Shown here piece after piece: positions 49,580-59,983 of a stretch of DNA of 64,000 bases (positions within the stretch are counted from its first letter, which is position 1; each line of letters opens with the position of its first letter). This DNA comes from Aliiglaciecola sp. 3_MG-2023 (GTDB lineage Bacteria; Pseudomonadota; Gammaproteobacteria; Enterobacterales; Alteromonadaceae). The translations under genes and the position numbers were made by a program. A model generated the notes under the pieces. The model was given only the letters and a program-made list of their open reading frames with translations. It searched no databases and was not told where the DNA came from. The DNA lies in contig NZ_JAUORV010000006.1 in NCBI RefSeq assembly GCF_030548205.1, positions 247,177 through 311,176 on the forward strand, in the 5' to 3' direction.

Positions 49580-49627
49580 TCTGCTCGTCTCTTATGCTTT
49601 GGCTATGATTCTGAGGTGATAGATATA

Positions 49628-50110
49628 TTACAACAGTGCTTCTATATCTTTTTCAATGGCTTCTGGTTTGGTTTTTGGGGCATATCTGCCCATAACTTTT
49701 CCGTCTTTGTTTACTAAAAATTTAGTGAAATTCCATTTAACACTTTTGCTACCTAACACACCGGGAGCTTGAGCTTTCAAATACTCGTAAAGAGGAGAGG
49801 CATGTTTGCCATTTACATCTGATTTTTTAAAAAGAGGAAAGTCGACGCTAAAATTCAGAGTACAAAATTGTTCAATTTCAGAATCGGAACCGGGTTCTTG
49901 ATGTCCAAATTGGTCACAGGGAAATCCCAAAATTTCTAATCCCTGTGTTTTATATTTTTTATATAGTCCTTGTAAGCCGTCATATTGGGGCGTAAATCCG
50001 CATTTGCTAGCGGTATTTACTATCAATAGCACTTTGCCTTTATAATCTGAAAAATCTTTTACTTCACCACTGCTCATTGGCATTTGAAAATCGTAAATCG
50101 AGTCTGACAT
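49628..50110 (-). CDS. Glutathione peroxidase family thiol peroxidase
   Basis: Reduces hydroperoxides, using glutathione or thioredoxin. The 160 residues have the catalytic NTASKCGFTPQY with cysteine (Cys37) in place of selenocysteine, FPCDQFGHQEPG with the partner glutamine and a second cysteine, and WNFTKFLVNKDG. It is similar to E. coli BtuE/GpxA. It lies 39 bases from the FapA-family gene on the same strand. Confidence 0.92.
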   Translation of the reverse strand: MSDSIYDFQMPMSSGEVKDFSDYKGKVLLIVNTASKCGFTPQYDGLQGLYKKYKTQGLEILGFPCDQFGHQEPGSDSEIEQFCTLNFSVDFPLFKKSDVNGKHASPLYEYLKAQAPGVLGSKSVKWNFTKFLVNKDGKVMGRYAPKTKPEAIEKDIEALL

Positions 50111-50149
50111 ATTTATCTCATGTAGGTTGCTATTGCGGCTTTATGATAT

Positions 50150-51805
50150 TTATATTATCGGTTCATAGTTCCACTGATGGCCCGCATAATGCACTTTGGC
50201 TTTGGCATATTCACGTTCAGCACGCCATGTGCGGTTGTTAAGTTTAACTACAACACCGGCATACAAACGCTTATTTGCGATTATTTTAATATCCTGTTGA
50301 TAGGCATCTTTGGCTAGTTTCATTTTTTCACATTTTGATTCTAGCCATTCCAGCAATTGGGATTCACTTTTAAACATCTCTTCTGCTTGTTTGAATTTAC
50401 GCTGCAGTTCTGGATGAATGTTTTTACTGCGCATTAACTCAAATTTGCCTCTGTGGCGAAGATTATTGTCTCTTAACTGCAGCAATAACTCTTCGACCGT
50501 ATCTTTTCTTTCCAGTAGGGTATTAAATCCCTGACTAAAGTCGATATTTAGGTGGCTGCCAGATACTGCACCTAAAGTGCCGGCGGTTATCGCACCTTTG
50601 CATTGAATATCACAGGCAAACAAGTTGCCATTTGGTTTATCAATTGGGCCTATGGTAACGCTTCCACCACAGTTTATTTTGCTATAAGCCAATTGACGTC
50701 CGATGGTAACGTTTCCACTGCACTGCACTTTAAGCCCTTGCCCATGCTGCACGTGGACACTTCCTTCGGCAATCAGTTTGGTACTATATTCAGTACTGTG
50801 TTCATTAACTTTGCCCATTGCCCCTTCGGTGATGATGATATCGCCACCGGCTTTAATGGTAGCCGATTCAACAAAGCCATTAATAGTGACATCTCCACTG
50901 GCGGTAATTTCCATTTTTTCAGTTACATCACCATTCACTAATACAGCACCATCGTATTTAATATTGCCAGTGCCTACATTTACACCTTTACAAATAAAGG
51001 TATCATCTACCCACATTTTGCCATTTTGAAATTTAGGCATGCCAGTGATCGCAGCTAAAAATAAATTTTCATCATGGTCACTGACTTTGATCCCATCACC
51101 GGGTTTGAATTTAATCCAAGCGCCTGGTTTGGGAGCAGTTAAACCACCTTTAACATTAAAACCACTACGACCTTTTGATGGGGCAATGCGACGTAAAACT
51201 TCAGTATTTGCTTTCACGCAAATGACATCCCCTAAATTTCGCATGTCTACTCGGCTTGAGCCACTGGTTTGCGGCTTTAATATTCGCTCCAGGGCATTAG
51301 GTACTAACGGGTTAAGCTTAGAATCTTTACCATTTTTAACAGGCAAGCCCTTCGCCACTAGTGCCTCAATAATCGTACCTGGTTTTGCGGCTTTCGCTTT
51401 TACTGCAACGTCATCGATTATTTTCTTACTTAAGCCTCTTACGACACCACTGTCATTTGCAAGTTTGACTAATTCAGACGCCGTGGGGGTATGGCCTCCG
51501 TATGCTGCGGTGATAGAGATAAAAGCGAACATATCATTATCTTCAATACGAAATTTTACCTTTGCATCCTTTTTTTCAGCAATGACTTCAGTAATGATTT
51601 CGTTGTTCCCTTCTTTTCGCGCTTTGATCAATAAATCGCTAGCATTAATCACGTTTTCTTCAGACAAGTACAAGTCTGCATAGTTACTGTTATTAAAGCT
51701 GTTAATCAGAGATTTAGTGTCGACATTGGGGGCTACATCACTTGGATTTATAACCAAATTTAAAAATTTGCCGCTATCATCAAGCCTAAAATTGATGCCT
51801 TTCAT
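50150..51805 (-). CDS. FapA family (DUF342) polymer-forming protein
   Basis: A 551-residue cytoplasmic protein. The N-terminal part (about 1-200) is mixed. The central part (about 200-420) is a right-handed beta-helix of short repeats (for example GDVTEKMEITASGDVTINGF and AGGDIIITEGAMG), as in DUF342/FapA. The C-terminal part (about 440-530) is coiled coil. FapA-like proteins in Vibrio and Shewanella have been linked to polar localisation and flagellar or chemosensory control; here the role is inferred. The ATG at 51805 is preceded by GGTGG. Confidence 0.82.
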   Translation of the reverse strand: MKGINFRLDDSGKFLNLVINPSDVAPNVDTKSLINSFNNSNYADLYLSEENVINASDLLIKARKEGNNEIITEVIAEKKDAKVKFRIEDNDMFAFISITAAYGGHTPTASELVKLANDSGVVRGLSKKIIDDVAVKAKAAKPGTIIEALVAKGLPVKNGKDSKLNPLVPNALERILKPQTSGSSRVDMRNLGDVICVKANTEVLRRIAPSKGRSGFNVKGGLTAPKPGAWIKFKPGDGIKVSDHDENLFLAAITGMPKFQNGKMWVDDTFICKGVNVGTGNIKYDGAVLVNGDVTEKMEITASGDVTINGFVESATIKAGGDIIITEGAMGKVNEHSTEYSTKLIAEGSVHVQHGQGLKVQCSGNVTIGRQLAYSKINCGGSVTIGPIDKPNGNLFACDIQCKGAITAGTLGAVSGSHLNIDFSQGFNTLLERKDTVEELLLQLRDNNLRHRGKFELMRSKNIHPELQRKFKQAEEMFKSESQLLEWLESKCEKMKLAKDAYQQDIKIIANKRLYAGVVVKLNNRTWRAEREYAKAKVHYAGHQWNYEPII

Positions 51806-52089
51806 TATTACCACCTAAATTTAATCTGATCTACTTGTTACTGCTTTATCGACTATAGAAATGAATGTATTAATTATAGACAACCTATGACCATGGGTTA
51901 TTCATATGAACAGCTAGCTACCACTTTGTCCAACTATCATTACGAGTTCTAAGAGTTGAACAAACAGGTTAAATATGGTGCTATCAATTAGCATCTATTT
52001 ATATCACAACAAATGTCAAATGTACTCGCTGTTCGATTCAATTCCCAAAGAATTATTTTAACCATTACGCTGTCTTGAGTAGGTCATTT

Positions 52090-53526
52090 TTATAAATTTT
52101 CTGCGTATTGATGAAGTGCTCGAATAATGGCTCTTTTGGGCGGGTTATTCTGGTACTCGAAGGTTAATTGTTCCAACAAACTTAAATACTCAGGCAATTG
52201 CATACTTGCCGGTGAGTCAGGATCAGTAAGACGGTATTGTCTATGTCGTTGCCATTTAATGACCTCTTCTTCACTTAAGCTCAACGGATAATTTCGTGCT
52301 CTATATCGAAAAAGTAGGGTAGCGAGTCTTGAGTCGTCGAATTCCCACTCCTTTGCACCTAAATTGCTAGGGGCGATTTGATGAATTTGATTTAATTTTT
52401 GGCGATCTGAATCACTTAAAAATCCCCCTGTATAGAGGGCATAGTCAGGGTCTATGGATGGAGTAGACTCCCGCTGTTCATCAAATACGGCTACGAGTTT
52501 ACTGGCTAAACCGGTTTGACTTTTTATGCTCGCTAAGTTTTGCAAACATTGACTGCGGTCAATGCCTAATCGCTGGGCATTTTCTTCATTTAGGGTTTTT
52601 GCAGGGGCGACGAAAGGGCACTTATTTAGATGAATGAGTTTTACCGGCAGTCTTTGCTGCCCCTCAGGCATATCAGAGGTTCGTTGATATAACCGCGCTT
52701 TTATTTCTTCAATGTCTAAATCAAAAAGAGGCTTAGGATCCAAGCCTAAATTTAAACATATGATGGCGTTTTTATTGGTTGGGTGATATGCAATCGGTAA
52801 TACCCAAGTGCAACATCCATTCTTTGCTGGTAATTTTGACGAAATATGGACGAGAGGAACCTGAGCATCGATGTTTATATGCTCTGCTACTTTACGTTTG
52901 TTTCTAAGACTAAAAATATATTCATAAAGCTTGGGTTGGGCTTGTTTAATTAGTTTCGCCATAGCAATAGTGGCGTAAACATCGGCTAAGGCATCATGGG
53001 CATCCGTGTGAGTTATCTCATTGGCTTTAGTGAGATCTTCAAGTTTAAAGCTCGGAGTACCATCTTCTTTGTAAACCCAGTTTATACCTTCTGGTCTTAA
53101 TGCATAACACGCTCTTACTAAATCAATAATATCCCATCGACTATTACCATTTTGCCATTCTCGAGCGTAGGGGTCGTATAAATTCCGATATAAAGTGTAG
53201 CGCGTCACTTCATCATCAAATCGAATACTATTGTAGCCTGCGCTGCAGGTGCCAGGGATTGTCATCTGTTGTTGTATTTTTTCTATGAACTCAGCTTCAA
53301 CTAAGCCGTCGCGCAAGGTTAATTGTGGGGTAATACCCGTTACCAGGGCCGCATGAGGGTTAGGCAAATAATCATTTGGAATTTGGCTGTACCATTTTAC
53401 TGGTTTATCAATAATATTGAGATCAAGGTCGGTTCTTATTCCCGCAAACTGACAAGGAACGTCTTTTTGAGGGTTCACTCCCCAGGTTTCATAATCGTGC
53501 CAAAGAATTGATGGGCTCAACGTCAT
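52090..53526 (-). CDS. sbcB: Exodeoxyribonuclease I
   Basis: A processive 3'-5' exonuclease on single-stranded DNA that works in recombination and mismatch repair. The 478 residues have the DEDDh exonuclease core (WHDYETWG with Asp11 and Glu13, ITPQ, GYNSIRFDDE, and HDALADVYATIAMAKLI) and the SH3-like and helical C-terminal domains of ExoI (about 200-470). Length is like E. coli (475). It is transcribed alone. Confidence 0.94.
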   Translation of the reverse strand: MTLSPSILWHDYETWGVNPQKDVPCQFAGIRTDLDLNIIDKPVKWYSQIPNDYLPNPHAALVTGITPQLTLRDGLVEAEFIEKIQQQMTIPGTCSAGYNSIRFDDEVTRYTLYRNLYDPYAREWQNGNSRWDIIDLVRACYALRPEGINWVYKEDGTPSFKLEDLTKANEITHTDAHDALADVYATIAMAKLIKQAQPKLYEYIFSLRNKRKVAEHINIDAQVPLVHISSKLPAKNGCCTWVLPIAYHPTNKNAIICLNLGLDPKPLFDLDIEEIKARLYQRTSDMPEGQQRLPVKLIHLNKCPFVAPAKTLNEENAQRLGIDRSQCLQNLASIKSQTGLASKLVAVFDEQRESTPSIDPDYALYTGGFLSDSDRQKLNQIHQIAPSNLGAKEWEFDDSRLATLLFRYRARNYPLSLSEEEVIKWQRHRQYRLTDPDSPASMQLPEYLSLLEQLTFEYQNNPPKRAIIRALHQYAENL

Positions 53527-53803
53527 TACTCTCTACAATTAAAAGTCCCCTAATCACCAATAGAATAAAAAATTGAATGTCTTATTTTTTGCAGTGATTC
53601 TGAATAGGGAAAAATAAGAATTATACAGAAACCAATAGGTTCTGCTATCTACAAAGACATTCTTAGTCAATCCTTTTAAAAATTCAAAAATGTTTTTAAA
53701 AAGTTATGTTTTTTAAACGGTTAAGACTATCTTTATATTAGGTGATCAATTTGTTGTATAAATTGATAGCTAATCAAAACACTTTCGAAGCTAAGGAGAA
53801 AGG

Positions 53804-54220
53804 GTGGAATCATTAAAAGTAAATCACTATATGAATCGTCGGCCCGTAACATTTACTGATGAAATGCCAGTGGCCGAAGCGGTAGAGCGTCTTTTGACGG
53901 GTAAACAATCAGGTGGCGCCGTGCTAAACCCACGCAATAAAGTCATTGGATTTTTGTCTGAAAAAGACTGCATTGCGCGAATGGTTACATCGAGTTACTA
54001 CCGAGAGCAAGTGGCTCGTGTTAAAGAAATTATGAAGACAGACGTATTAGCTGTGAAATCATATGATTCGATAATTGAAGTGGCACAACGATTCTTAAAT
54101 GAAGGGACAAAACTATACCCAGTGGTTGACGATGATGGCTATTTCATCGGTACCATAAGTCGTGCTGATGTCCTTTATGCTATAGATGTACAACTAAGAG
54201 ACGGGTATAAACGCGCCTAA
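53804..54220 (+). CDS. CBS-domain protein
   Basis: A 138-residue protein made of two CBS motifs (about residues 7-60 and 72-132; VNHYMNRRPVTFTDEMPVAEA, LSEKDCIARM and LYPVVDDDGYFIGTISRADV). Such stand-alone CBS pairs often bind adenine nucleotides and sense energy state. The start is GTG at 53804, supported by AAGGAG five bases upstream. The gene is 90 bases before hrpA on the same strand. Its target is unknown. Confidence 0.85.
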   Translation: MESLKVNHYMNRRPVTFTDEMPVAEAVERLLTGKQSGGAVLNPRNKVIGFLSEKDCIARMVTSSYYREQVARVKEIMKTDVLAVKSYDSIIEVAQRFLNEGTKLYPVVDDDGYFIGTISRADVLYAIDVQLRDGYKRA

Positions 54221-54310
54221 AAGGGTTTAATAGGCTACTTTGCTGGAAATTTGCTGGCGTTTCTTCTAGGATCCGTTGCGTTTTAATGCATCGAATTTTT
54301 TGAGAACACA

Positions 54311-57300
54311 TTGTCTAATAATCAGAATATAGCCATTCCAACTCGCGACGATTTACAAAAGCAGCTTTCAGGTTGCTTAGGTAGTGATATTTTTAAACTG
54401 CAAAAGCAGTTAAATCGTTTAGTCAAAAGTAAATCAACTGATGCTCAGTGGTTATCTTTGGCATCTGCCATTGAAAAATCCACTTTAGTACGTCAATTCA
54501 AACTGCAAAACATTCCAGATATTGACTATCCGGAATTGCCTGTAAGTGAGCATAAAGATGCGATTAGTGAAGCAATCGCAAAACATCAAGTTGTGATCAT
54601 CGCGGGTGAAACTGGCTCGGGAAAAACCACCCAAATCCCAAAAATTTGTTTAGAACTTGGTCGCGGGGTAGATGGACTTATTGGTCATACCCAACCTAGA
54701 CGGTTAGCAGCCAGAACAGTTGCGAACAGAATCGCTGAAGAATTAGGTACTTCCATCGGTGAAAAAGTGGGATTTAAAGTCCGCTTTTCGGATCACGTGG
54801 GAGATGACACCTATATTAAGTTAATGACCGACGGTATTTTGCTCGCGGAAATGCAAGCTGATAGGTTTTTAAGTAAATACGATACTTTAATTATTGATGA
54901 AGCCCATGAACGCAGCTTAAATATAGATTTTATTTTAGGCTATTTAAAACAACTTTTACCTAAAAGACCTGAACTCAAATTAATTATTACCTCAGCAACC
55001 ATTGATCCTGAGCGATTTTCGAAACATTTTAACAATGCGCCTATTATTCAAGTAAGTGGCCGCAGCTATCCAGTTGAGATACGCTATAACCCACTACAAG
55101 ATAATGATGAAGAGAGTGACCAAATACAGGGGATTATTTCAGCGGTTGACGAACTAAGCCGTGAAAAACGGGGTGATATTTTGGTGTTTTTAAGTGGTGA
55201 ACGCGAAATTAGAGACACTGCTGATGCCTTAAATAAACAGAATTATAAAGCCACGGAAGTATTGCCACTTTATGCGCGGCTTTCAGTCGCGGAGCAAAAC
55301 CGAATATTTCAATCACACGGTAATCGTCGAATCGTCTTAGCGACAAATGTGGCGGAAACATCGCTCACCGTACCAGGGATTAAATATGTTATTGATCCCG
55401 GTTTTGCACGGTTGTCTCGCTATAGCTATCGCAGTAAAGTCCAGCGCCTACCCATCGAAGCTATATCTCAAGCCTCTGCGAATCAGCGGGCAGGGCGCTG
55501 TGGGCGGGTTTCTGAAGGTATATGTATTCGTTTATATTCAGAAGAAGACTTTACAGGACGCCCTGAGTTTACCGATCCTGAAATTCTCCGTACCAATCTT
55601 GCTTCGGTTATATTACAGATGTTGTCGCTAAAACTAGGCAATATTCAGGACTTTCCATTTGTTCAGCCCCCAGACAATCGATTCATTAATGATGGATTTC
55701 GTTTGTTAGAAGAGCTTACTGCCGTGGAAAAACGTCAGGGCAAGCTGACCTTGACCGAAACCGGACGACAAATAGCTAAATTACCCGTTGATCCTCGATA
55801 TGCCAGAATGGTCGTGGAAGCCGGACAGCATAATTGTGTCTCAGAATTAATTATTATTGCCGCGGGTCTGAGTATTCAAGATCCCAGAGAGCGGCCCCAG
55901 GAAAAACGTGCTGCAGCTGACCAACAGCATGAAAAGTATGCAGATAAACAGTCTGATTTTGTTTCCTTATTAAATTTATGGCAAGAGTTTAAATTACAAC
56001 AAAAAGAGCTGTCGTCAAATCAGTTGCGTAGATGGTGTCGAAGCCATTTTATTAATTATTTGCGAATGCGTGAATGGCAGGATGTGGTCAGCCAACTTAA
56101 AAAATCTATTGTAGACGTTGGATTTAGATTAAATAAAGAGAGCGCCGATTTTGATGCTGTGCATAAAGCCATTTTGTCTGGATTGTTGTCGCATATTGGT
56201 TTTAAAGATAAAGAGCGTGAATTTGAAGGGGCGAGGGGATCGAAGTTTGTGATCTTTCCTGGTTCAAATTTATCCAAAAAACCGCCTAAATGGACTATGG
56301 TCGCCGAATTAGTGGAAACCTCCAGACTATTTGGTCGTTTAGCGGCCAAAATTGAGCCTGAATGGATCGAACCACTGGCCAAACATTTAACTAAATATCA
56401 ATACAGTGAACCGGTTTGGTCTAAGAAGCGTGGGACAGTTCAAGCATTGGAAAAAGTGCTGTTGTTTGGCCTAACAATTGTCAGCAATCGGCATGTTAAC
56501 TTTAGCACAATCGATGCCGTAGTAAGTCGCGAAATTTTTATTCGCGAAGCCTTAGTCAATGCTCAAACTAAGTTGTCTTACGACTTTATTCACTATAATC
56601 AAAGTCTTATTGAAGACATACAATTACTTGAAGAAAAGTCCCGTCGTCGCGACGTCTTAGTCGATGAGCAAGAACTGGTAGCATTTTATGAGCAAACAAT
56701 TCCTCAGCATGTTTGTAGCGAAAGTAGTTTTAAAAAGTGGTGGAATAAAGCTGATTCAACCATAAGGGAAAGTTTAAAGTACGACCCTGAGCAACTCAAA
56801 AAACATCAGGCAGAACAGGTCAATGATCTCAATTTCCCTGACACTTGGCAGCAAAACAATTTGAATCTGCCATTAAGCTATTGTTTCGAGCCTAACCAAA
56901 TAGATGATGGCGTGAGCTTAATAATTCCATTACCCATTCTCAATCAACTAGAAGAAACCGGCTTTGACTGGCTTATTCCTGGTTTCCGACATGAATTAAT
57001 CGTGACCTTGATTAAATCATTGCCAAAGCGATTGAGGCGTAATTTTGTGCCTGCCCCAAATTTTGCAGATGCGTGTATGTTAGATATGCCGTCTACCGAT
57101 ATTAAAGGTCATCCATTACCATTTTTAACCGCCTTGAGTAAAAAGCTTTTGAAAATGACGGGTGTAACAGTGGCGGAAGATGAATGGCAATGGCAAGGGT
57201 TACCAGAGCACTTAAAGTTTAACTTTAAAGTGGTGGATGGCAAAGGCAACCTATTAAAACAAGGTCGTGACTTGCATGTACTTAAGTATGGACTGCAAGA

Positions 57301-58216
57301 TAAAATCTCTACCACGTTAAAACAAGCGGCGTCTCCAGAGATTGAGAAAAAGGGCCTCACCCAATGGAGTTTTTCAGTACTCGAAGAAGAGTATATTGAT
57401 AATTCCCAGGGATATGAAGTGAAAGCCTATCCAGCCTTAGTGGATGATAATAAGAGTGTAGCGATAAAGTTATTTGAAAATCCAGAAAAAGCACTAAACA
57501 TTCATAGACAAGGACTGCGACGCTTAATTATGTTGAACATTCCATCACCCCTAAGTTATTTAAAGGAAAAGTTACCTAATAAAGCAAAATTAGGGCTGTA
57601 TTTTAATCCGTTTGGGCAAATACAAGCACTAATCAATGATTGTATAGAAGCTGGAGTTGATCACTTAATCGCTCGTTTTGAAAGCGATATGGGTGTGCCT
57701 ATTCGTTCACCAGAGTTGTTTGATAAAGCGCGAGACTTTGTTCGAAAAGACATAAACGAAGTGGTTCTTGATATAGCAAAAAAAGTCGAAGTAGGGTTAA
57801 CTCAAGCTCATCAAATACAAAAGAAATTAAAAGGTAATGTCTCCCTTGATATGATTAGTGCCCATGGGGATATTAAACAACACTTAAACTCTCTGGTGTT
57901 TCCAGGTTTTATAAGCCAATTTGGTATTGTTAAAATAGACGATTGGAACCGTTATATTAAAGGGATCGCCAGACGTTTAGAAAAATTACCCATAGATCCC
58001 AATAAAGACCGGTTACATCAACTAAATATAGAAAAAGTGCAAGGGCGGTATCAGGCAGCATTAAATAAAATACCTAAAGGCAAAGAGGTGCCTGAAGACC
58101 TAAAAGCGGTGCGTTGGATGATTGAAGAGTTGCGCGTATCCTTTTTTGCGCAACAACTTGGTACTCCTATGCCAATTTCAGTGAAGCGAATTGAAAATCA
58201 ATTGCTATCATTTTAA
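54311..58216 (+). CDS. hrpA: ATP-dependent RNA helicase HrpA
   Basis: A large DEAH-box 3'-5' helicase that, in E. coli, helps rescue stalled or collided ribosomes and process mRNA. The 1301 residues match E. coli HrpA (1300). Walker A GETGSGKTTQ is at about 97, DEAH at about 194, then SAT, and the motif VI QRAGRCGRV. The helicase-associated, OB-fold and long C-terminal domains are present. The start is TTG at 54311 with a weak GAGAA upstream. Confidence 0.95.
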   Translation: MSNNQNIAIPTRDDLQKQLSGCLGSDIFKLQKQLNRLVKSKSTDAQWLSLASAIEKSTLVRQFKLQNIPDIDYPELPVSEHKDAISEAIAKHQVVIIAGETGSGKTTQIPKICLELGRGVDGLIGHTQPRRLAARTVANRIAEELGTSIGEKVGFKVRFSDHVGDDTYIKLMTDGILLAEMQADRFLSKYDTLIIDEAHERSLNIDFILGYLKQLLPKRPELKLIITSATIDPERFSKHFNNAPIIQVSGRSYPVEIRYNPLQDNDEESDQIQGIISAVDELSREKRGDILVFLSGEREIRDTADALNKQNYKATEVLPLYARLSVAEQNRIFQSHGNRRIVLATNVAETSLTVPGIKYVIDPGFARLSRYSYRSKVQRLPIEAISQASANQRAGRCGRVSEGICIRLYSEEDFTGRPEFTDPEILRTNLASVILQMLSLKLGNIQDFPFVQPPDNRFINDGFRLLEELTAVEKRQGKLTLTETGRQIAKLPVDPRYARMVVEAGQHNCVSELIIIAAGLSIQDPRERPQEKRAAADQQHEKYADKQSDFVSLLNLWQEFKLQQKELSSNQLRRWCRSHFINYLRMREWQDVVSQLKKSIVDVGFRLNKESADFDAVHKAILSGLLSHIGFKDKEREFEGARGSKFVIFPGSNLSKKPPKWTMVAELVETSRLFGRLAAKIEPEWIEPLAKHLTKYQYSEPVWSKKRGTVQALEKVLLFGLTIVSNRHVNFSTIDAVVSREIFIREALVNAQTKLSYDFIHYNQSLIEDIQLLEEKSRRRDVLVDEQELVAFYEQTIPQHVCSESSFKKWWNKADSTIRESLKYDPEQLKKHQAEQVNDLNFPDTWQQNNLNLPLSYCFEPNQIDDGVSLIIPLPILNQLEETGFDWLIPGFRHELIVTLIKSLPKRLRRNFVPAPNFADACMLDMPSTDIKGHPLPFLTALSKKLLKMTGVTVAEDEWQWQGLPEHLKFNFKVVDGKGNLLKQGRDLHVLKYGLQDKISTTLKQAASPEIEKKGLTQWSFSVLEEEYIDNSQGYEVKAYPALVDDNKSVAIKLFENPEKALNIHRQGLRRLIMLNIPSPLSYLKEKLPNKAKLGLYFNPFGQIQALINDCIEAGVDHLIARFESDMGVPIRSPELFDKARDFVRKDINEVVLDIAKKVEVGLTQAHQIQKKLKGNVSLDMISAHGDIKQHLNSLVFPGFISQFGIVKIDDWNRYIKGIARRLEKLPIDPNKDRLHQLNIEKVQGRYQAALNKIPKGKEVPEDLKAVRWMIEELRVSFFAQQLGTPMPISVKRIENQLLSF

Positions 58217-58290
58217 ACGATGTTCGTTGACTTTATAGCAGATGCACCCTATAAAAGTCATAGGTGTTTATAGTTAGGATGAGGTAAAAG

Positions 58291-58593
58291 ATGTTGGGAT
58301 ACGATGACAAGCGAAACTTTTTTCGAATGATGTTGAATTCACCCTGTGAATTGACAGTGCACGATGATGAGTCCACTCGTTCCATGCCCGCAGTTTGCAA
58401 AGATATTAGTGCCACAGGCATGTCTTTTGAAGTGGAAGAAGAATCTGTCGAGATAGGCACGCTTGTTGATGTGGCGATTGAATCCACCAGTAGTCAGATC
58501 CCTTCGTTAAGTGCCAAAGCCAAAGTTGTGCGCTGTGAACGCAGCTCTGATAGCAGTTGTATTATTGGTGTTGAAATTATCGAAATGAATTAA
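58291..58593 (+). CDS. PilZ-domain protein (c-di-GMP binding)
   Basis: A 100-residue single-domain PilZ protein. The c-di-GMP-binding arginines are in RNFFRM (Arg8, Arg12), and the second motif is DISATGMSFE at 38-47, both intact. It should sense cyclic di-GMP; the output partner is not apparent. The gene lies 74 bases after hrpA on the same strand and ends at a shared terminator. Confidence 0.88.
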   Translation: MLGYDDKRNFFRMMLNSPCELTVHDDESTRSMPAVCKDISATGMSFEVEEESVEIGTLVDVAIESTSSQIPSLSAKAKVVRCERSSDSSCIIGVEIIEMN

Positions 58594-58607
58594 TCTATTT
58601 CATTTAT

Positions 58608-58639
58608 AAATGACCAAGGGGGCAGATTCTTGGTCATTT
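58608..58639. terminator. Terminator between the PilZ gene and rlmI
   Basis: A perfect 11-base stem (AAATGACCAAG and CTTGGTCATTT) with a ten-base loop, followed by ACATTATTTTT on the plus strand. It lies between convergent genes and may serve both. Confidence 0.75.
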
Positions 58640-58660
58640 ACATTATTTTTCAGTAATAGT

Positions 58661-59848
58661 TTAACTTACTGAACAAACCAATCCTTTTAAATAAAACCCT
58701 TCAGGGTAGTTACTGGCTACGGGGTGGTCAGCAGCTTGTCCCAAACGCTGTAAAAAGTGCACGGTTTTATTGGCATCTAATGCGGCATCAGCTACCACTT
58801 TTTGAAATAAATCCGATGACAATAAACCTGAACAACTAAAGGTTAATAGTATACCTCCAGGATTAAGGATCTTCATCGCTAGCATATTAATATCTTTGTA
58901 GCCTCGACAGGCTCGGGTTAATGATGCTTTTGAATCAACAAACTTAGGTGGATCAAGCACGATCATATCGAATTTTGTTCCCTGGTCTCTATATTCTCTC
59001 AACGCTTCGAACACGTCTTGTTTTACAAAGCTGGCTTTAGCAGAATCTAGATCATTCAGCTCAATATTTCGTTTTGCTGTTGCCAACGCATTGTCTGAGA
59101 CATCCATATTTACTACGCTTGTGGCACCACCTTTGAGTGCATAACACGCAAAGGTTCCGGTATAACTAAAGCAATTTAGTACTCGCTTATCTTTTGCATA
59201 AGTAGCAGCGGTTGCGCGACTATCTCGTTGATCTAAGTAAAAACCTGTTTTGTGGCCCTGTTTGAGATCAACAATAATTTTAATGCCATTTTCTTCGATA
59301 ATGACTTCATCGGGTACTTCACCATGTAAGGTTTGAATGATTTCAGGTAACCCTTCTTTCGCTCTAACAGACACGTCACTGCGTTCTAATATACTGCAAT
59401 CAGGAAAGCGCTTAGTTAGGGCCCAAACAATTTTTTTACGGTGCTTTTCCGCTCCAGCTGAAAGTAACTGACAGACAATGACATTGGCATACTTATCAAT
59501 AGTGATACCTGGCAAACCATCGGATTCCCCGGCAACTATCCGATATCCGGTTAAACTATGTTGTAAAATAATGGGCTCTCGCAGAGCCATAGCTTGGTCG
59601 AGTTTGCGTAAAAAGAAACCATTGTCTACCACTTCCTGACGATCGAAAGTCCATACTCTCACTTGTATTTGTGATTGGGTTGACCAAGCTCCTTTAGCGA
59701 GAAACTCACCGTTATCAGCGAAGATGTCGACAGTGTCGCCGTTACGTACTACTCCTTTGTGTTCTTTAATCGCGCTTGCAAATATCCAAGGATGTTTGCG
59801 TAGTAATGATTTCTCCCTACCGGGATGCAGAATGACAGATGCACTCAT
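58661..59848 (-). CDS. rlmI: 23S rRNA m5C1962 methyltransferase RlmI
   Basis: A SAM-dependent methyltransferase acting on C1962 of 23S rRNA. The 395 residues match E. coli RlmI (396). It has an N-terminal PUA domain (about 3-75; [14 protein letters not shown]), a central EEHEA-like domain and the Rossmann methyltransferase domain ([17 protein letters not shown] at about 222, and DPPKFVDSK). The ATG at 59848 is used; an earlier TTG would add four residues. Confidence 0.93.
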   Translation of the reverse strand: MSASVILHPGREKSLLRKHPWIFASAIKEHKGVVRNGDTVDIFADNGEFLAKGAWSTQSQIQVRVWTFDRQEVVDNGFFLRKLDQAMALREPIILQHSLTGYRIVAGESDGLPGITIDKYANVIVCQLLSAGAEKHRKKIVWALTKRFPDCSILERSDVSVRAKEGLPEIIQTLHGEVPDEVIIEENGIKIIVDLKQGHKTGFYLDQRDSRATAATYAKDKRVLNCFSYTGTFACYALKGGATSVVNMDVSDNALATAKRNIELNDLDSAKASFVKQDVFEALREYRDQGTKFDMIVLDPPKFVDSKASLTRACRGYKDINMLAMKILNPGGILLTFSCSGLLSSDLFQKVVADAALDANKTVHFLQRLGQAADHPVASNYPEGFYLKGLVCSVS

Positions 59849-59983
59849 AAAAAATTCCAATGTTGATTAAATTAGACCCAAGTGACTAATTTATTTAGCG
59901 AAAGAAGACTAATTTTGTGATTGTACAGCAGTCACTATATGATAGCTAAATCCGATTTTATGTTTAATTTATGGAGTGATTTT

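Noticed and set aside
51039..51683. Open frame of 214 codons on the strand opposite the FapA-family gene
   Set aside because: Antisense to a well-supported gene with recognisable repeats; it has no family features of its own.
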